The translations under genes were made by a program, and so were the position numbers. A model generated the notes under the pieces. It saw nothing but the letters and a program-made list of their open reading frames with translations. It did not search any database and was not told the origin of the DNA. From the NCBI GenBank assembly GCA_008704415.1, contig VXIS01000183.1:29622-93621 (forward strand): a stretch of 64,000 bases of DNA, given 5' to 3'. Shown in pieces: positions 35,033 to 46,432 of the stretch (position 1 is its first letter; every line of letters begins with the position of its first letter). This DNA is from Sphaerosporella brunnea (lineage: Eukaryota > Ascomycota > Pezizomycetes > Pezizales > Pyronemataceae).

Positions 35033-35269
35033 GGCTGCGTTTGGCACGACCGTTAGCGGAGAGTGATCGTTTGAGTGCGAGCTTTGAACGGTTGCTGACG
35101 GCAGAAGTGTTTGGGAAGAGCGACCGTCGGTTGCTACGCAAAGCCAGCAAAACGTGTGGGCAAACGGTCGCAAAAGGACCTCTCAACGTCCTGTTGCGAT
35201 CGTTTGAACACCCCCAATGGTCGCTAACGGTCGTTGTTAGCACAAACGGTCGTGCCAAACGCGGCCTAA
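35030..35269. mobile_element. Tourist/PIF-Harbinger-like MITE
   Basis: The element spans 35033-35266 (234 bp) and is flanked on both sides by TAA (35030-35032, 35267-35269), the TWA target duplication of PIF/Harbinger elements. The 22-bp terminal inverted repeats start GGCTGCGTTTGGCACG at the left and GGCCGCGTTTGGCACG at the right, with one mismatch. The inside contains several direct and inverted copies of a CGGTCG/CGATCGTTTG word and no coding capacity. No transposase is in the window. Confidence 0.8.
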
Positions 35270-35536
35270 TACGGTAGTTACTTGCTGCTGCGCCCACAAA
35301 AATACCGCCTTTCAAGTACAACTCTAGTTTATCATTCTCCTCACAAATTCGCACATCGCGGCAAGAGACAGGAATAAAGTAATCTTTGGAGGAATGGAGA
35401 AGGGAAAAACTCGCAGACTTATCTCAAAAAAGAAAAAAGAAAAAGAAAAGAAAAATGACGAAAATGACGAAAAAAAAAAAAAAAAAAAAAAAAAAAAACA
35501 TCTCTCTCCCTCAATGGTCTCCTGTCCTCAATATTC
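35270..35536. other. Intergenic with poly-A tract
   Basis: 3' flank of the leftward Crinkler-type gene. An A-rich stretch lies at 35427-35499, with a pure A-run of about 28 at its end. Confidence 0.5.
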
Positions 35537-37899
35537 TCAAGGGACGCGCTGGTGTCTTCCTTCGATTGGTTGGTTGGCTTGTAGGGTCCGAACTTCTGTA
35601 AACCTCTTCCCGATGTTGCTGTAACTTTTAAGGATTTTTAGGGCGGATTGATAATACTTTTTTGGATCTGTCCCGATATCCTCCTTGATCCAGAGGATTC
35701 TCACCATTGTTTCATAACCATCAAGGGGTGATGCCCAATCCATGGCCATCCGGCGGGTGAAAAACTCGTCCGCCAATTCTAAGTAGTTCTGGTTCACGGT
35801 AACCTGGATTGGTACGATAAAAGCTTTCTTAGAGCTGTTATCTCTGTGGATCAATACCCCAACTATGCCGGGATACTTCCAGGCACGCGGGATGTAGAGT
35901 TGAAGTTGGTCCTCCACAAGTTGCACTTGATCGGTGAGGAAGGTTGTGACTGGGATCCTCTTTTGATCGAAATACTCGCCAGCCTCCTGGCATCCAAATT
36001 CAGCTATCGAACTCAAGATAATCTCCTCGATGAGGAACCCTAGTACAGAGGGATTGTTGCTCGCCAGCTTGAGGCTTTCGTACCAATGGGACGAGAGGAA
36101 GCGCTGTGTACTGTTGGCTGATTCTTTTCGGAGGAATGTCGCGAGGGTCTTTCTTGCCAATCCAGATGTACAGTACCCTCTCCTCTTTGATGCATAAAAG
36201 TACCTCCAGTCGATCCATTTTTCCGCAGTTCTATCAATGATCCCCTGCGTCAAACAGGCTTCCGAGGTATCCAGATAACTAAGCACGTATATGTATTAGC
36301 TGTATGTACGAAATTTAGAAAAATAAGGAACGACATACCACTCAAAGAATTCCGGGCTTTTCCCGAGGCACTGCTCTTTTGTCTTGGCTGCAAAGTTTAA
36401 CACATTGCCGATTAGATTTTGAACTTCGGCTGAGGCCCAGAAATATTCAAACATTCTGGATAAACTCCTGGAATAAATTTTGGCAGGGCTGTTCTGATCG
36501 GTCATCGCCGTATCGTTATCCACCAAGATATCCTGCGTTGTCAAGAAAACACGCAGCAAAATGGGACTGCATCCCGTGATGTCTTCAATGAGTTTTCGAT
36601 CACCAGGGGCAAGAGAAACCGGGAAACTCTTGGAAAAATTCTGCCACCACTGTTCCATTTCACACTTGAAAAATAAAATTTCAGCGCAAGGTCTTTGAAA
36701 CAATGATGTGGTACTTACGTTGGTAAATCCGTCTACACACAAGGTCCGTCCTTGGTGAATTTGACGAGCGCTATCAGCTCGAGCATCTGCGTTGTTGCCG
36801 GTCGAGCCCCAGATCGTATAATGGAACGCAACCAGTTCGTTGATGCCGCTCAAAGCTGCTTCTTTCTGGGCGGGACGCAGCGTGCCACCTTGGGTATCTT
36901 CTTCTAAGGCCTCCATCTGGTCCACAATGAACCAGAGGGAATGGCCTTGATCCTCCAGCCATGCAAAAAGGTGGACTAGTTCTTCCTTGGTGTGAACTTC
37001 TCTAATGAGTGGTAGGACATTTGGGTGCAGAGCGAAAGTGAACATCAGCGCCGTTTTCAGATACTTTACGTAGTCCTGTGCCATAGTGCGACAGTCGGGT
37101 AAGTAAACCACCAGCTTTCCCTGGCGCAAGAGGAGACACGCCAGAGCAGCTAATATGTGGCTTTTTCCATAGCCGAGGGAACCTTGAAGAGAATACGACT
37201 GATGACTAATACCAATCTTCAACTTCGACACTGCTTCGTACACTTCGCGAAACTTGATTCGTCCCATGTAGTCAAATTCCCCGGTATCGTCAAGCTTGAA
37301 TCGGTCCGTTGGCTTTCGGGAGTATGCGGAAGGGAACGGCAACCTGAGCACCTTGGAAGGATCACTGTAATCTTCGTAATCGTCTGGAACTTTTTCGATG
37401 TGTTCCCATAACTGGCGGCAGTCTGACGTAATAACGTTAGATGAACTGTTAATTTGGAAAGGATCTGGGTTTTTACGTTTAATTAATGGCGTGTCCTCTG
37501 GTTGGTCTAGCGTTAACCGCTTTCGAGCGGGAGCGTCGAGCTCAGGACAAACCTCGCTAGCATTTCCTGTTTCCACGATCAGTTTAGCCAATAAAATATA
37601 TCTCGAAGCGGCAGAATAGATGGCGTACGCTTCTTCGCAGTTGTCGCGTGTTTTCTATCTTCCTTGATACGTTGGGAAAGATCTACTAATGTCTGAGCAG
37701 GGCCCAGGGCGAAGACCCTGAGGAACCATTCAATATCGGATTTCAGAAACTGGTCCGAGCTGATTTTGGCCTTTCGGAATATTTCGAGATCCTCTTCATC
37801 GAATGTTTCTTCGGGAAGATTGCTCCTCAAAAATTCGAGCAACTCGGAGCGACTGTAATGAAGGACTTCTTCAAGAGATGGAAGAGTGGCAGATGACAT
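35537..37899 (-). CDS. Crinkler-type protein: SAM-like header, P-loop NTPase, REase-like C-terminus
   Basis: Four exons (37899-37629, 37566-36719, 36664-36339, 36278-35537) encode 728 residues. The first intron (62 bp, ending AACAG) fixes the frame; the second (54 bp) is in frame but has strong GTAAGT and TTTTCAAG ends. Residues about 5-75 resemble a SAM-like domain (SRSELLEFLRS, then SDQFLKSDIEWFL and LGPAQTLVDL). The NTPase has the P-loop GSLGYGKSH (about 219) and Walker B-like LWFIVDQMEALEED (about 298). The C-terminus has GFLIEEIILSSIAEFG and YPGIVGVLI...FIVPIQVTVN, resembling the nuclease core of Crinkler/CR effectors, where an Asp is expected at the position of the second Val in GIVGV. 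Relatives are known as secreted or translocated effectors and intragenomic-conflict proteins. No signal peptide is seen here. Confidence 0.72.
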
Positions 37900-39780
37900 C
37901 TCGGCGCAGCTCAATCGCCAGTGTACGCTTGAGTCGACGGCTGCTAAGCGATATTGGATCAGAGGGTAGGCTTGTAAACGTTGGCAGGGCTATCAGTGTG
38001 CGGTAAACGGGACGGTGCGAAGTGTTGGACGACCCACGGCCAGTCGCGACGTCACGCTCTGTATCACCAAAAGTCTGGGGGTGGTGAGGGTTAGGTTTTC
38101 TGAGTGACTGTTCATGATGGGTAACCACAGCAACGAGACCTCCACAATTGGCTCAGACAAAATCCTGCACCAAGGAAGTACTCAAGAGACAGACAGACCT
38201 CAAGAGACAGACAGACAGACAATCGTGATAGAAAGGGAAATCTCAGCTCGAGTACAGCAGAAAGGATCCACGGCTACAAAAAGGTAAACAAAGCTAAAGC
38301 CCGACAAGGCCAACTAATTCGGCCTGCCACGAGAAAGTCGACTGCAGGGGAGTGGGCGAGGGCAACAAGTTGTTGAGTGTTGCGGGCGGCGCTCCACGTA
38401 GCCATAAATGTTGGTGTCTGCCTAACCCGAGCTATCTACGGAACACTGTTGCTTCACTGAGTGTCACTCAGTAGCGAGACACCCATTTTCGATAAGCGAT
38501 CTCATAAGCACTGCCCATTTTATTGGTAAATGGTTGGGTGGAGAGAACGAGAAACTCGGTGTAAGAAGGGTAAGACAGCCATAGAGACATTCCACAATGG
38601 TTAGGATGCTATCTAGGTTGCTTTTTTTGTGCTGATTGTTATATCCACTGCAGTGGTGGTGGTTGAGGGCATCGATCACCAGTGCTTCCGTTGTTACCTC
38701 CTAACAGACAAGCACCTGTGTACAACCTGATATACTCTATCATACCTGAATCATCGGGTTGTGCATTGCAAACTCTGCCTCCATTGTGTATGTAGGATGT
38801 AGGGAGCGGGGATCTGAAGTTGGCTGGAGGCACCCCAAAAGTGACCCCTTAACTGCTGGTACTGTGAACGGGGGTGACCTACAATTGCGACTGGATGGCG
38901 TTTGGAGCTGCTCCAATGAGTCACTTGATTTATAGAAAGATTGGCTTGTTATTGCTTTCACAGTAGGCTTGTGGTGGTGCAGTTTGGGGCGCACCCGCGA
39001 AACCGCCATTATCTCAACCACTTTACCTCCAACAGTTCAAATTCTACTACAAAGAACTCCAAACTGTGTAAATTACCCTATAGAAAACTTACTCCCGCTG
39101 CAGGCCATGGTATAGAAAACCTTTTCTCCCTATGGACTCCATGGCCAGTTGAGGAGAGGAGCCTCCCCTCGCTCCATCCCCCTCGCCACGCTCGTTCGAA
39201 GTGGCTAGAGTAGACCCTTAGGTATAGCCGAAGCGCCCATCATGCTTTCCGCTGCGTTTGTCGGATTTTTGTGTGGCACGACGGTGCGTTACTCGTTGGT
39301 CTAAACGTGATATGTACCAAATTTAAGCGAAGGTGAACACCTATCTATCGCTTGTTAAGCGAGGCTCTAAGCATCCCGCAACACTCGCCAACTGTCAATT
39401 AAGACCATGGATGACATGTTCGCGCTTGTCGTGCTTCCACCCGCTGCCGATACTATCATTAATAGTTACTATCTGTGAGGTTGACGCCGCGTGGCGAAGA
39501 GCCAAGAAAGCCGAACGGGTTCTTTGATACAGATCCCGCCGGTAACTAACTACCCTTAAGCATCGTCATCGACGAAGCTACCACGGTTGAGCTCGGGGGA
39601 GGAGGGAGCGTGCTTGCGTTGCGAGATGCCGAAGAAGGTTATGATTACTGCTGATAACCTCCACTGAATGTTTAACTTGTGTCAGGTCTGCATTAAAACC
39701 TCAGCAGCGTCCATCCAGGAAGCTTGGCATGTTCATTCGTTCGGCTTCTTCTTTCCTGTGAGTCGTCAAGCATGACATCG
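37900..39780. other. Gene-free spacer
   Basis: Presumed promoter of the Crinkler-type gene, a short GACA repeat (38185-38222) and unassigned sequence. No gene is supported. Confidence 0.45.
38185..38222 (+). repeat. (GACA)n microsatellite
   Basis: Interrupted GACA units on the plus strand, similar to the longer tract at 48478-48520. Confidence 0.7.
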
Positions 39781-39784
39781 ACAT

Positions 39785-39943
39785 ACCAAGGGTTACCCCC
39801 CACGCAAAAAGCCTGAGGTAGATCGTCTGGATTGCGTGGTCACCCTTCTGGTCACGAAGCGGAAGACCGATGTCTGTGCTGTCGTGGCTGAGGTGACCAC
39901 TGGCCGCATCGATATTTACAAAGTCACCAAAACACTGCGGTAA
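39785..39943 (+). pseudogene. Coding-like fragment with nuclease-like D...EVT pattern
   Basis: A rightward frame reads KKPEVDRLDCVVTLLV, then VCAVVAEVTTGRIDIYKVTK, and ends at TAA. The LD followed about 20 residues later by AEVTT resembles the D-(x)n-E-x-K/T core of restriction-endonuclease-like folds. There is no start codon and no partner exon. It may be a remnant of another Crinkler- or Fanzor-like gene, or unrelated. Confidence 0.25.
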
Positions 39944-40197
39944 AGAACTCCAAGTCTGCGTCCATCAATAAAACTCAGTTTCTCATGAAATTACACCCGA
40001 CGAGCCAAGATAAGCTGCAAGAAGACTGGTTGATGAAATATGTCCGACAGTGAGTCATGTGCACTGCGATTATAATCACCGACTAACTAAATAAATGAAG
40101 CGGCCCACTGGACTATGTTTCGTATCTCTCTGCGCTCCAGAAGTTTTCAGTGATGCCACAACCGCAAAGAAACAATCACTATATGTTCAGAAGTAAC

Positions 40198-40750
40198 TCA
40201 GTTTTTACCACCCGCTCCGTCGCCATCCACCCCCGTTTCCACCCACCCGCCAGATCCATACCCCGGCCCTGAACTACTACTTACTATTAGCACATCGTTC
40301 GCGTTACCCAGTTGCATCTCGAGTTGCCATTTGATCAGCACTTCGTTCTGCCAGTGCCTAACGCACTCAGTTGATTCGATTGTATCTTCCTTCAACCGGG
40401 ACCTCAGGTCGCTGAGGAGGAGTTTTGCACTACTGAAAACGCCCTCCGCCTCACATGAAGAGGGCGGAACTGACAGGAATCCAGAAGGTGCTCGAGCGCG
40501 CAAAACCGATCCAGATTCGCCTTAAGGAGTGGTTTGTAAAGCTCCCCGACTGCTTGCGTATGGACGCCACCAAGAGCAGGCGATTATCCTCCACTGGTAC
40601 TGTTCCCCATGCCTCCGAGTGATATTCCATGAGATGCCTCCTAATCCCTTCGTCCCACATGATACAGGCTCGTTGCACCTTGCCTATTTCGCAACCGAAA
40701 TAACGCTGCACCGGTGGGTGGGTTCAGGTTTACACGAGTGATGTCCAGTG
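40198..40750 (-). pseudogene. hAT transposase C-terminal relic 2
   Basis: The leftward frame contains SVPPSSCEAEGVFSSAKLLL, then SRLKEDTIESTECVRHWQN, the classic hAT dimerisation block. It belongs to a different subfamily from the relic at 9869, which reads NSVPSELSFS. Upstream sequence (YFGCEIGKVQRACIMWDEGI) lies in a shifted frame, so the copy is frameshifted and truncated. Confidence 0.75.
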
Positions 40751-42134
40751 AGCCAGCATTGTGCGTCTCAACCCCAGGGTGGTGCTATGGGCTCACCACC
40801 TCACAGTGAGTACCATGCGGGGAAGATCAGCATTGTTTCCGCTACCACCTCCAACCGGGCGAAGTCGATGAAAGGTTGTCGGCATACTTACCAATTGCGT
40901 GCGCATCAGCTCTTATACTTTTGTGATTGCGCATGCCCCTTGAATGCACAGGTCCGATACTTGTTACAGCTCAATAACGGCGAAGGAAAAAAAAGACAAC
41001 GACTAGCGGGGAAACGGGGGAATGCGCAGAAACTGACATGCATGATGGCATCGGAGGAAGTTGTTACTGGGACCCAACACCGACCCCTCGCTGGATTACT
41101 TCACTCACTCAGGATTGCACAGAATCATAGCTGGCTTGAAAAAAGACCGCGGTATGTGTATGTAGGGGCCATCAAACAGAACAGACAGATAGGCCCAGGC
41201 CCGGCTCTGAAGCGCAGGAAGCTACATCTGACGATTGTCGCATTCTGGACTTCCCGCGAAACTGAGGAAACCGCCCCAAATGCAGTGTCAACGCTGAAGA
41301 TAACCCCCCCCCCCTCAAGTCTCGTGCAATTGGAAAGGACGGCGACCGGCCAAGAAGCCCCCCAGGATGAGGATTGGAAAAATTCGCCGGCACGGACTAA
41401 CTATCACGCTGCACTGAAGACGCGAACGGTGTGCTTACTTTCTACGTTTCTTTCTTCGAATGTATTCAGCTCTGCAGCGGGCGTGCGCTACTCTGAAGAC
41501 TGCCCGCGACCAGAGAGAGAACCAGAACAAGCTTTCCCGACTCATTCATTGCCCCCCCCCCCCCAGCCGAAGTCTTTCGCCGCTCATGGCTGTTTAAATA
41601 TCTGATTGACCGAATAACCATTAAGTCGGAGATCAAGTCACATTTTACCGCGGCTTTGTTCGCCGCCTACATCCGATTCAACTGCTGTAGGGCCCCCCAT
41701 GCACCAAGACGACAATGCCCGATTCTACAAACCCGACACCGCGAATTCTGGACTGGTTACTTCATCATGCCATCCAAAAAGGAACAAATCAAATTGAACA
41801 CTGATCGGATGAAAGAACTGCACGAGTTTTACGAGATTTATTTGCACCGACCATAGTGCGCTGTGTCGCGGATTTGGGTGAGGGTTGAAAGCAAGGGTTG
41901 AAGTGTCGTAGTTAGGGTTTGGAGGAGTTGGTGGCCCTCCCGAGTTTGACGAGCATCTTTCTTTCAACCGCATCACTTTACCATCACTTTATTACTACCC
42001 ATCACCGCATATCCTTGGGGGTGGTGGTGGGGGGTGAGGGGCATATCAGAAGCGCTGTCATGGCAACCGACAGGTCAGAAACGATCAACTCGAGTTGCGC
42101 TTGACAGCGTCTTTCGGGTCGAACACAGCCCGCC
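40751..42134. other. Gene-free spacer
   Basis: A 285-residue rightward open frame (40748-41605) overlaps the antisense of the hAT region and shows no family features; it is not called. A short frame reading MPSKKEQIKLNTDRMKEL (41768-41857) has no support beyond its length. Confidence 0.4.
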
Positions 42135-42143
42135 TATATAAAA
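42135..42143 (+). promoter_or_regulatory. TATA box of the RING-like gene
   Basis: TATATAAAA lies 51-59 bp before the ATG at 42194, a standard distance in filamentous fungi. Confidence 0.5.
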
Positions 42144-42193
42144 CTCCCACTAGGCATCCACCGCTCCCCCCGGGGGGTCCCCACGTCGACATC

Positions 42194-42520
42194 ATGTCGA
42201 GCTCCGGTGTTCAAACCTGCGACTGCAGACTCACCAGCAGCATCCGCTGCCGCGTTCGCCGGCGCACTGGAGAGCGTGCCGACGGCCAATCCATGGACAC
42301 CGCGCAGTACGAGTGCGGCCATTGGGTCCACAACAAATGCATGAAGGAATGGGCGAGGATGGTCAACGCAATGTGCGTGTATCCCACTCTTCTCGAGCCG
42401 CCTCTTCTGGATATTATTGAGCTGCCGTGTGGGTGCAGACCGCCTAGATGGCTCCTGTATCGGGTTGTGAAAACGCTGATGATTCGGATCGAGGAGTGGG
42501 GTGTCGAAGATGAAGACTGA
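42194..42520 (+). CDS. Small Cys-rich, RING-like protein
   Basis: Intronless frame of 108 residues. Cys/His pattern: CDC near residue 8, a Cys in IRC, then YECGHWVHNKCMKEW, which has the C-x-H-x2-H-x2-C-x3-W spacing of a RING-H2 core, then PCGC. The first RING pair is atypical (CxC rather than CxxC). The TATA box in place and a good ATG context support expression. An E3-like or anaphase-promoting-complex-11-like role can only be guessed. A degenerate zinc-binding protein of unknown function is the safe call. Confidence 0.5.
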   Translation: MSSSGVQTCDCRLTSSIRCRVRRRTGERADGQSMDTAQYECGHWVHNKCMKEWARMVNAMCVYPTLLEPPLLDIIELPCGCRPPRWLLYRVVKTLMIRIEEWGVEDED

Positions 42521-44430
42521 GAAATGGAATGGTACTTTGTCTGTCATGCTACCTACAAGTATGTTTATTTATTTATATTTATTTCATGTCGGCGTACCGC
42601 CCTGCCGATGTGGAAAAAGACTGCGCACGATCAGAAACTCAACAATCAGACAAAGAGATATAAAGAAACTCTCTCCCCTCATTCCCCGCCTCTTCCCCGC
42701 TATGTCCACCCCTCTCCGCGTACAAACTTTCAAGTCCAAAAGCCGCGCCTTTTCTGCGGCCGTGTAGTCAATCCTTCAAGAACCAAGCATAAGACAAATT
42801 GAGCCAGCTTGTCTATCGTTCGGATTTTTTTTTTTTGTTCCTATAGTGTACACCGGGCACCCCCTTTGGCGGTCTGTAATTTCTGGTATCTAAAGAGTGC
42901 CCGTCACTGCGTGTCACTTAGGGAAAGAAGCCGGCAAGGTGGCTCAGACTTTGCCTCTGTGGCGAATTGACCTAGCCATACCTATTTTATGATACGGTAG
43001 GCGCGCGGCAATCGCGCTAGCGGCATCCGTTCGAACGACAAGAATCATACAGGTAGTCAAGACGTTCCCTTTTGCGAACAAATTGACTGCTACGCAACGG
43101 GGGGGGGGGGTGTTTGGAGAAACAGCCACCGTTCCGTTTTACTGGTCTCGCAATGGTTCAAATGGCTCCGCCAGCTCCCATTGAACGACTTGTTCGCCAA
43201 CGGTCATTCACACAAACACCACTTACCCTGCAAGTCACGACCCGATCGTGGAATACCCCTGGTACACGACGACAGCAGGCACTCATTGCCCCCCCCCATC
43301 GCTCGGCGCGTTGCCTATTTCCACCTATTTATAATCTTAGGCAACAATATATTGGATATGATGTACAGATTCATGGGAGACATCTTTGAACTTGTAGAGT
43401 TAAGCTCTGCTAACTTGTGGGAAACGGGGCTCTCATTGACGTTGACCATGTCATCAACACCCGCGCACATAACCCATAGGCACATGCAGCACAGCATCCT
43501 TACCCAGGACGTCCTTGCCCCACTTAGGCTTTCCCCATTATTTTTTGGGGTGGAGATGAGCACGAATGTCAATGACTCGCGGTCGCGCGCACTCGGCCAT
43601 TGAATATGCGGGCCATCGGTCTCCCCGGTTGGCCAAACAAACAGTAACGTACTCCGCCCAAAGGAGTCTTTTATGACTAGCGAGAATCCTTCTGCTTTCA
43701 CGCAACCAACGATCGAGACAAGTGGTTCGTAGTACGAGCGTCATGAGAACCGCAGTACGCCTGGGCCCTGGGCATAGCCGGCGCCCACAGCCCTGTGAGA
43801 CGATCCAGAGACACAGTTCGATCTAGACCCCCAAAGACCGCAAACGTGCTTCGCACCCAGTAAGTTCGATTGCACGCTTCTCTGTGTTATGTACTGTGGA
43901 AATGACGGAGGCTTCGTTCACGGGGAGTTGAAGGCTTCCGGTCGGTTTATGATGACGCGGTTCCCAACTTTGAAACCCCGCGGAAAAAACAATCAGTTGT
44001 ACACCCAACGATGGTGCTGGCCACTCCTCAACCATTCACTGCCCTAAGCCCTTTTCCCCAAGGAAAACGAAACCCGCGCTGTGCCCTGACCCCAGAAAGG
44101 AAACAACCCGCGTGCAAAGCGCGAATTGCCTAAACTGGGCAGCACCTAACCAAGCCATTACCGGACGAGGCCATCTCCCTTGCCTCCTCCTGCGCAAAGC
44201 TTGGGTCGGCGTGGGAGCATCTCGGGCTCATCGTCTGCCTCTAAAAACCGCTGGCACGTGTTTCAGTTGCCCATCACTCAGCAGTACTCACTCGAATGAA
44301 TCCAAGCAACAAGAAATCCGGAAGTTACCACGCCCTGCCTATCTAGCCTGAGAAAACTTATCACAACCTGATTCCACTCATCATCATCCCCACCTCAATT
44401 CTCCACGTAACCAACATCAGTCAAAAACAT
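42521..44430. other. Gene-free spacer
   Basis: T-, G- and C-runs occur near 42827, 43100 and 43290. Short unassigned frames on both strands only. Confidence 0.45.
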
Positions 44431-44436
44431 CAGTCG

Positions 44437-45500
44437 CAAACCGCTCATTCCTGAGCGCCACGGGCAACAAGGAGGCATTCGACGCGGAACTGCTGGGAAT
44501 CGCGGCCGGATTGGATCTGGCCTTCCGCCACCTACCGGAGGGATTGACGCCCGGAACCGTCCATCTTTTTGTGGATGCACAGGCCGCTCTTCAACGCCTC
44601 CGAAGCGTCAAACCTGGCCCAGGCCAATGGATCCTGCCGGAGATCGCGAGGGCTGAACGCCGGCTGACAGACGTCGGGTGGACTACCAAGTTCCGCTGGG
44701 TATCAGGCCACAAGGGCGTGCCTGGTAACGAAGCGGCCGACAAACGCGCCAAAGAGGCCGCAGAGAGCCAAACCCCTACTGCATCCGCCGAAGCCCTTGC
44801 CACCACCTCAGCCCTTGCCACCACCTCAATCGCACACATCGCCAGGGCAGTCACGCAGGCCAAACACCAAGACAGAGAAGCCTGGCTCACCAAGCACTGC
44901 ACGCCAAAGGGCTATTACAGGCAGCCAAGGGGGACCAACAAAGCCGCCTTTAAGACCAAGAAGTCGCTGGCGGCGCGCTTCTTCCAGCTAAGGCTGCAGA
45001 AAGCCCCAACCGCCCCGTACTTACACAGGACAGGGCGCCGCCCAGACGACAAGTGCTGGTTCTGCCCCCGATCACCAACTCAGACCAGGGACCACCTCTT
45101 CAAGACGTGCCGTAAGTGGCGTGGCGAGCATCAGGTGCTGTGGAAAGCGGTGGTGGAGGCCACTCGGCAGGAAGGCAAGAGGAGGCGGAAGACGAACACC
45201 GCGGTGAGAGACCTGCTGGCGGATGGCCGTTGCACAGAGGCGGTGATGGCCTTTTTGGACAGCACGAGTGTCGGAACGTGGCCGAAGATGGCCAACTGAT
45301 GTCAGACCTGTTTACGCTTGTGTATCTTTTCCTTGTTACGATTTTCCTTAACCTTTTCTCCCCAGCTACGATTTCCTTGCTTTCTTTTCCTTCGGAGGAG
45401 CGAACCCCAGAGTAGGACCAATGCCTAGGGGCGGCGATGATTCTGTACTTCACATGCCATGGCCGCAAGCGGCCAAATGCAATATGATTAAAACAAACAA
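44437..45500 (+). mobile_element. 5'-truncated LINE: RNase H, zinc knuckle and 3' tail
   Basis: An open frame runs from at least 44440 to 45299. It retains part of a retroelement RNase H: AFDAELLGIAAGL (catalytic Glu), LFVDAQAAL (Asp) and VSGHKGVPGNEAAD (His/Asp). A C-terminal knuckle CWFC-x9-H-x4-C follows, as in I/Tad-type LINEs. The reverse transcriptase and the first RNase H Asp are missing, so the copy is 5'-truncated, typical of target-primed insertion. The 3' UTR of about 190 bp ends with a GGCCGC-AA-GCGGCC hairpin and AATGCAATATGATTAAAAC. The coding frame is intact from truncation point to stop, suggesting a fairly recent insertion. Confidence 0.85.
45457..45492 (+). repeat. LINE 3'-tail hairpin
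   Basis: CCATGGCCGCAAGCGGCC followed by AAATGCAATATGATTAAA. It is nearly identical to the copies in the DPP IV intron (29299-29403). The hairpin has a 6-bp GC-only stem and an AA loop. Confidence 0.8.
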
Positions 45501-46432
45501 AAAGCACCCTCGCCACTCACCGCCTCATCTGACATAACCCCCAGTCCCACGTGTGCATGCACCTCTTGGGACCCCCACACGAACTGCTCGCGATCGGGCA
45601 CCACCGCCCGCAGGGCTGCAGCCTGCAGCGCAGCAGCTCCGTCCCAACCCGAAATCCAAAAAAATTTCATCATCATATGCATGATGGGCACCCACCTGCT
45701 GTCTTGTCTGCCTGCTCACAAACGCTGCCCCATCTGATTGATTAACTAGCTGCAGTGTGCTATGTATCAATCGATAGATATCATTACAACCTGCCCTTCT
45801 CCGATCCTCCGAGTAAAATAATAATTACATCTCCCTCCCTCTCTCCCGCCGGCCCGGGCCATCTCTACATTATCATAGCCATAGTAGTACCTAGTAATAA
45901 GTTACCAAATCCCCATCTATCCCAAGCAAGCAAGCAAGCTTTTGCAGTGTCCTCTGCGTGTATCTCAAACATAAAAAACCAGTCCCAGGTATACTTCCAA
46001 CAGAAAAAAAAAAAAAAAACAGAAGGGAGAAAGCCTACATCATGCAAATAGAAAAACCCCAGAAATCCAATACTCCGTCCCTTCCCATCATATTCCAATC
46101 AGGCGCAAGCACGCCCATCCGCCCAGCCCCTATGCCAGCCATGCCATGCCACGCTCCAAGCAAGCACACAACTTTTCCCGTGTATATAGTGACGCAAGAA
46201 ACCACAAAAAAAAAAAAAAACACAAGCCCACAATCAAAAGTGCATCCTAGCCCCGAAACGACGAACTAATACATCGATATCTGAAGGAAAGGGGCGACGC
46301 AAAAAATAACACTAAAAACATTAGGGTGGTAGTAGCTAAGATTTGAGATCTCGGAGGGAATGACGCGAAACAAATAAAGAAAGGAAATACAGCCCATCAG
46401 ACATCATCAATCATACCGGCTCCTCATGCGTA
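45501..46432. other. Intergenic
   Basis: 3' flank of the GATA-factor gene, with A-runs at about 46003-46018 and 46206-46219. No gene is supported. Confidence 0.5.

Noticed and set aside
40748..41605. Rightward open frame of 285 residues
   Set aside because: It partly covers the antisense of the hAT region, has low-complexity Pro and Ser stretches, no domain, and the codon pattern looks random.
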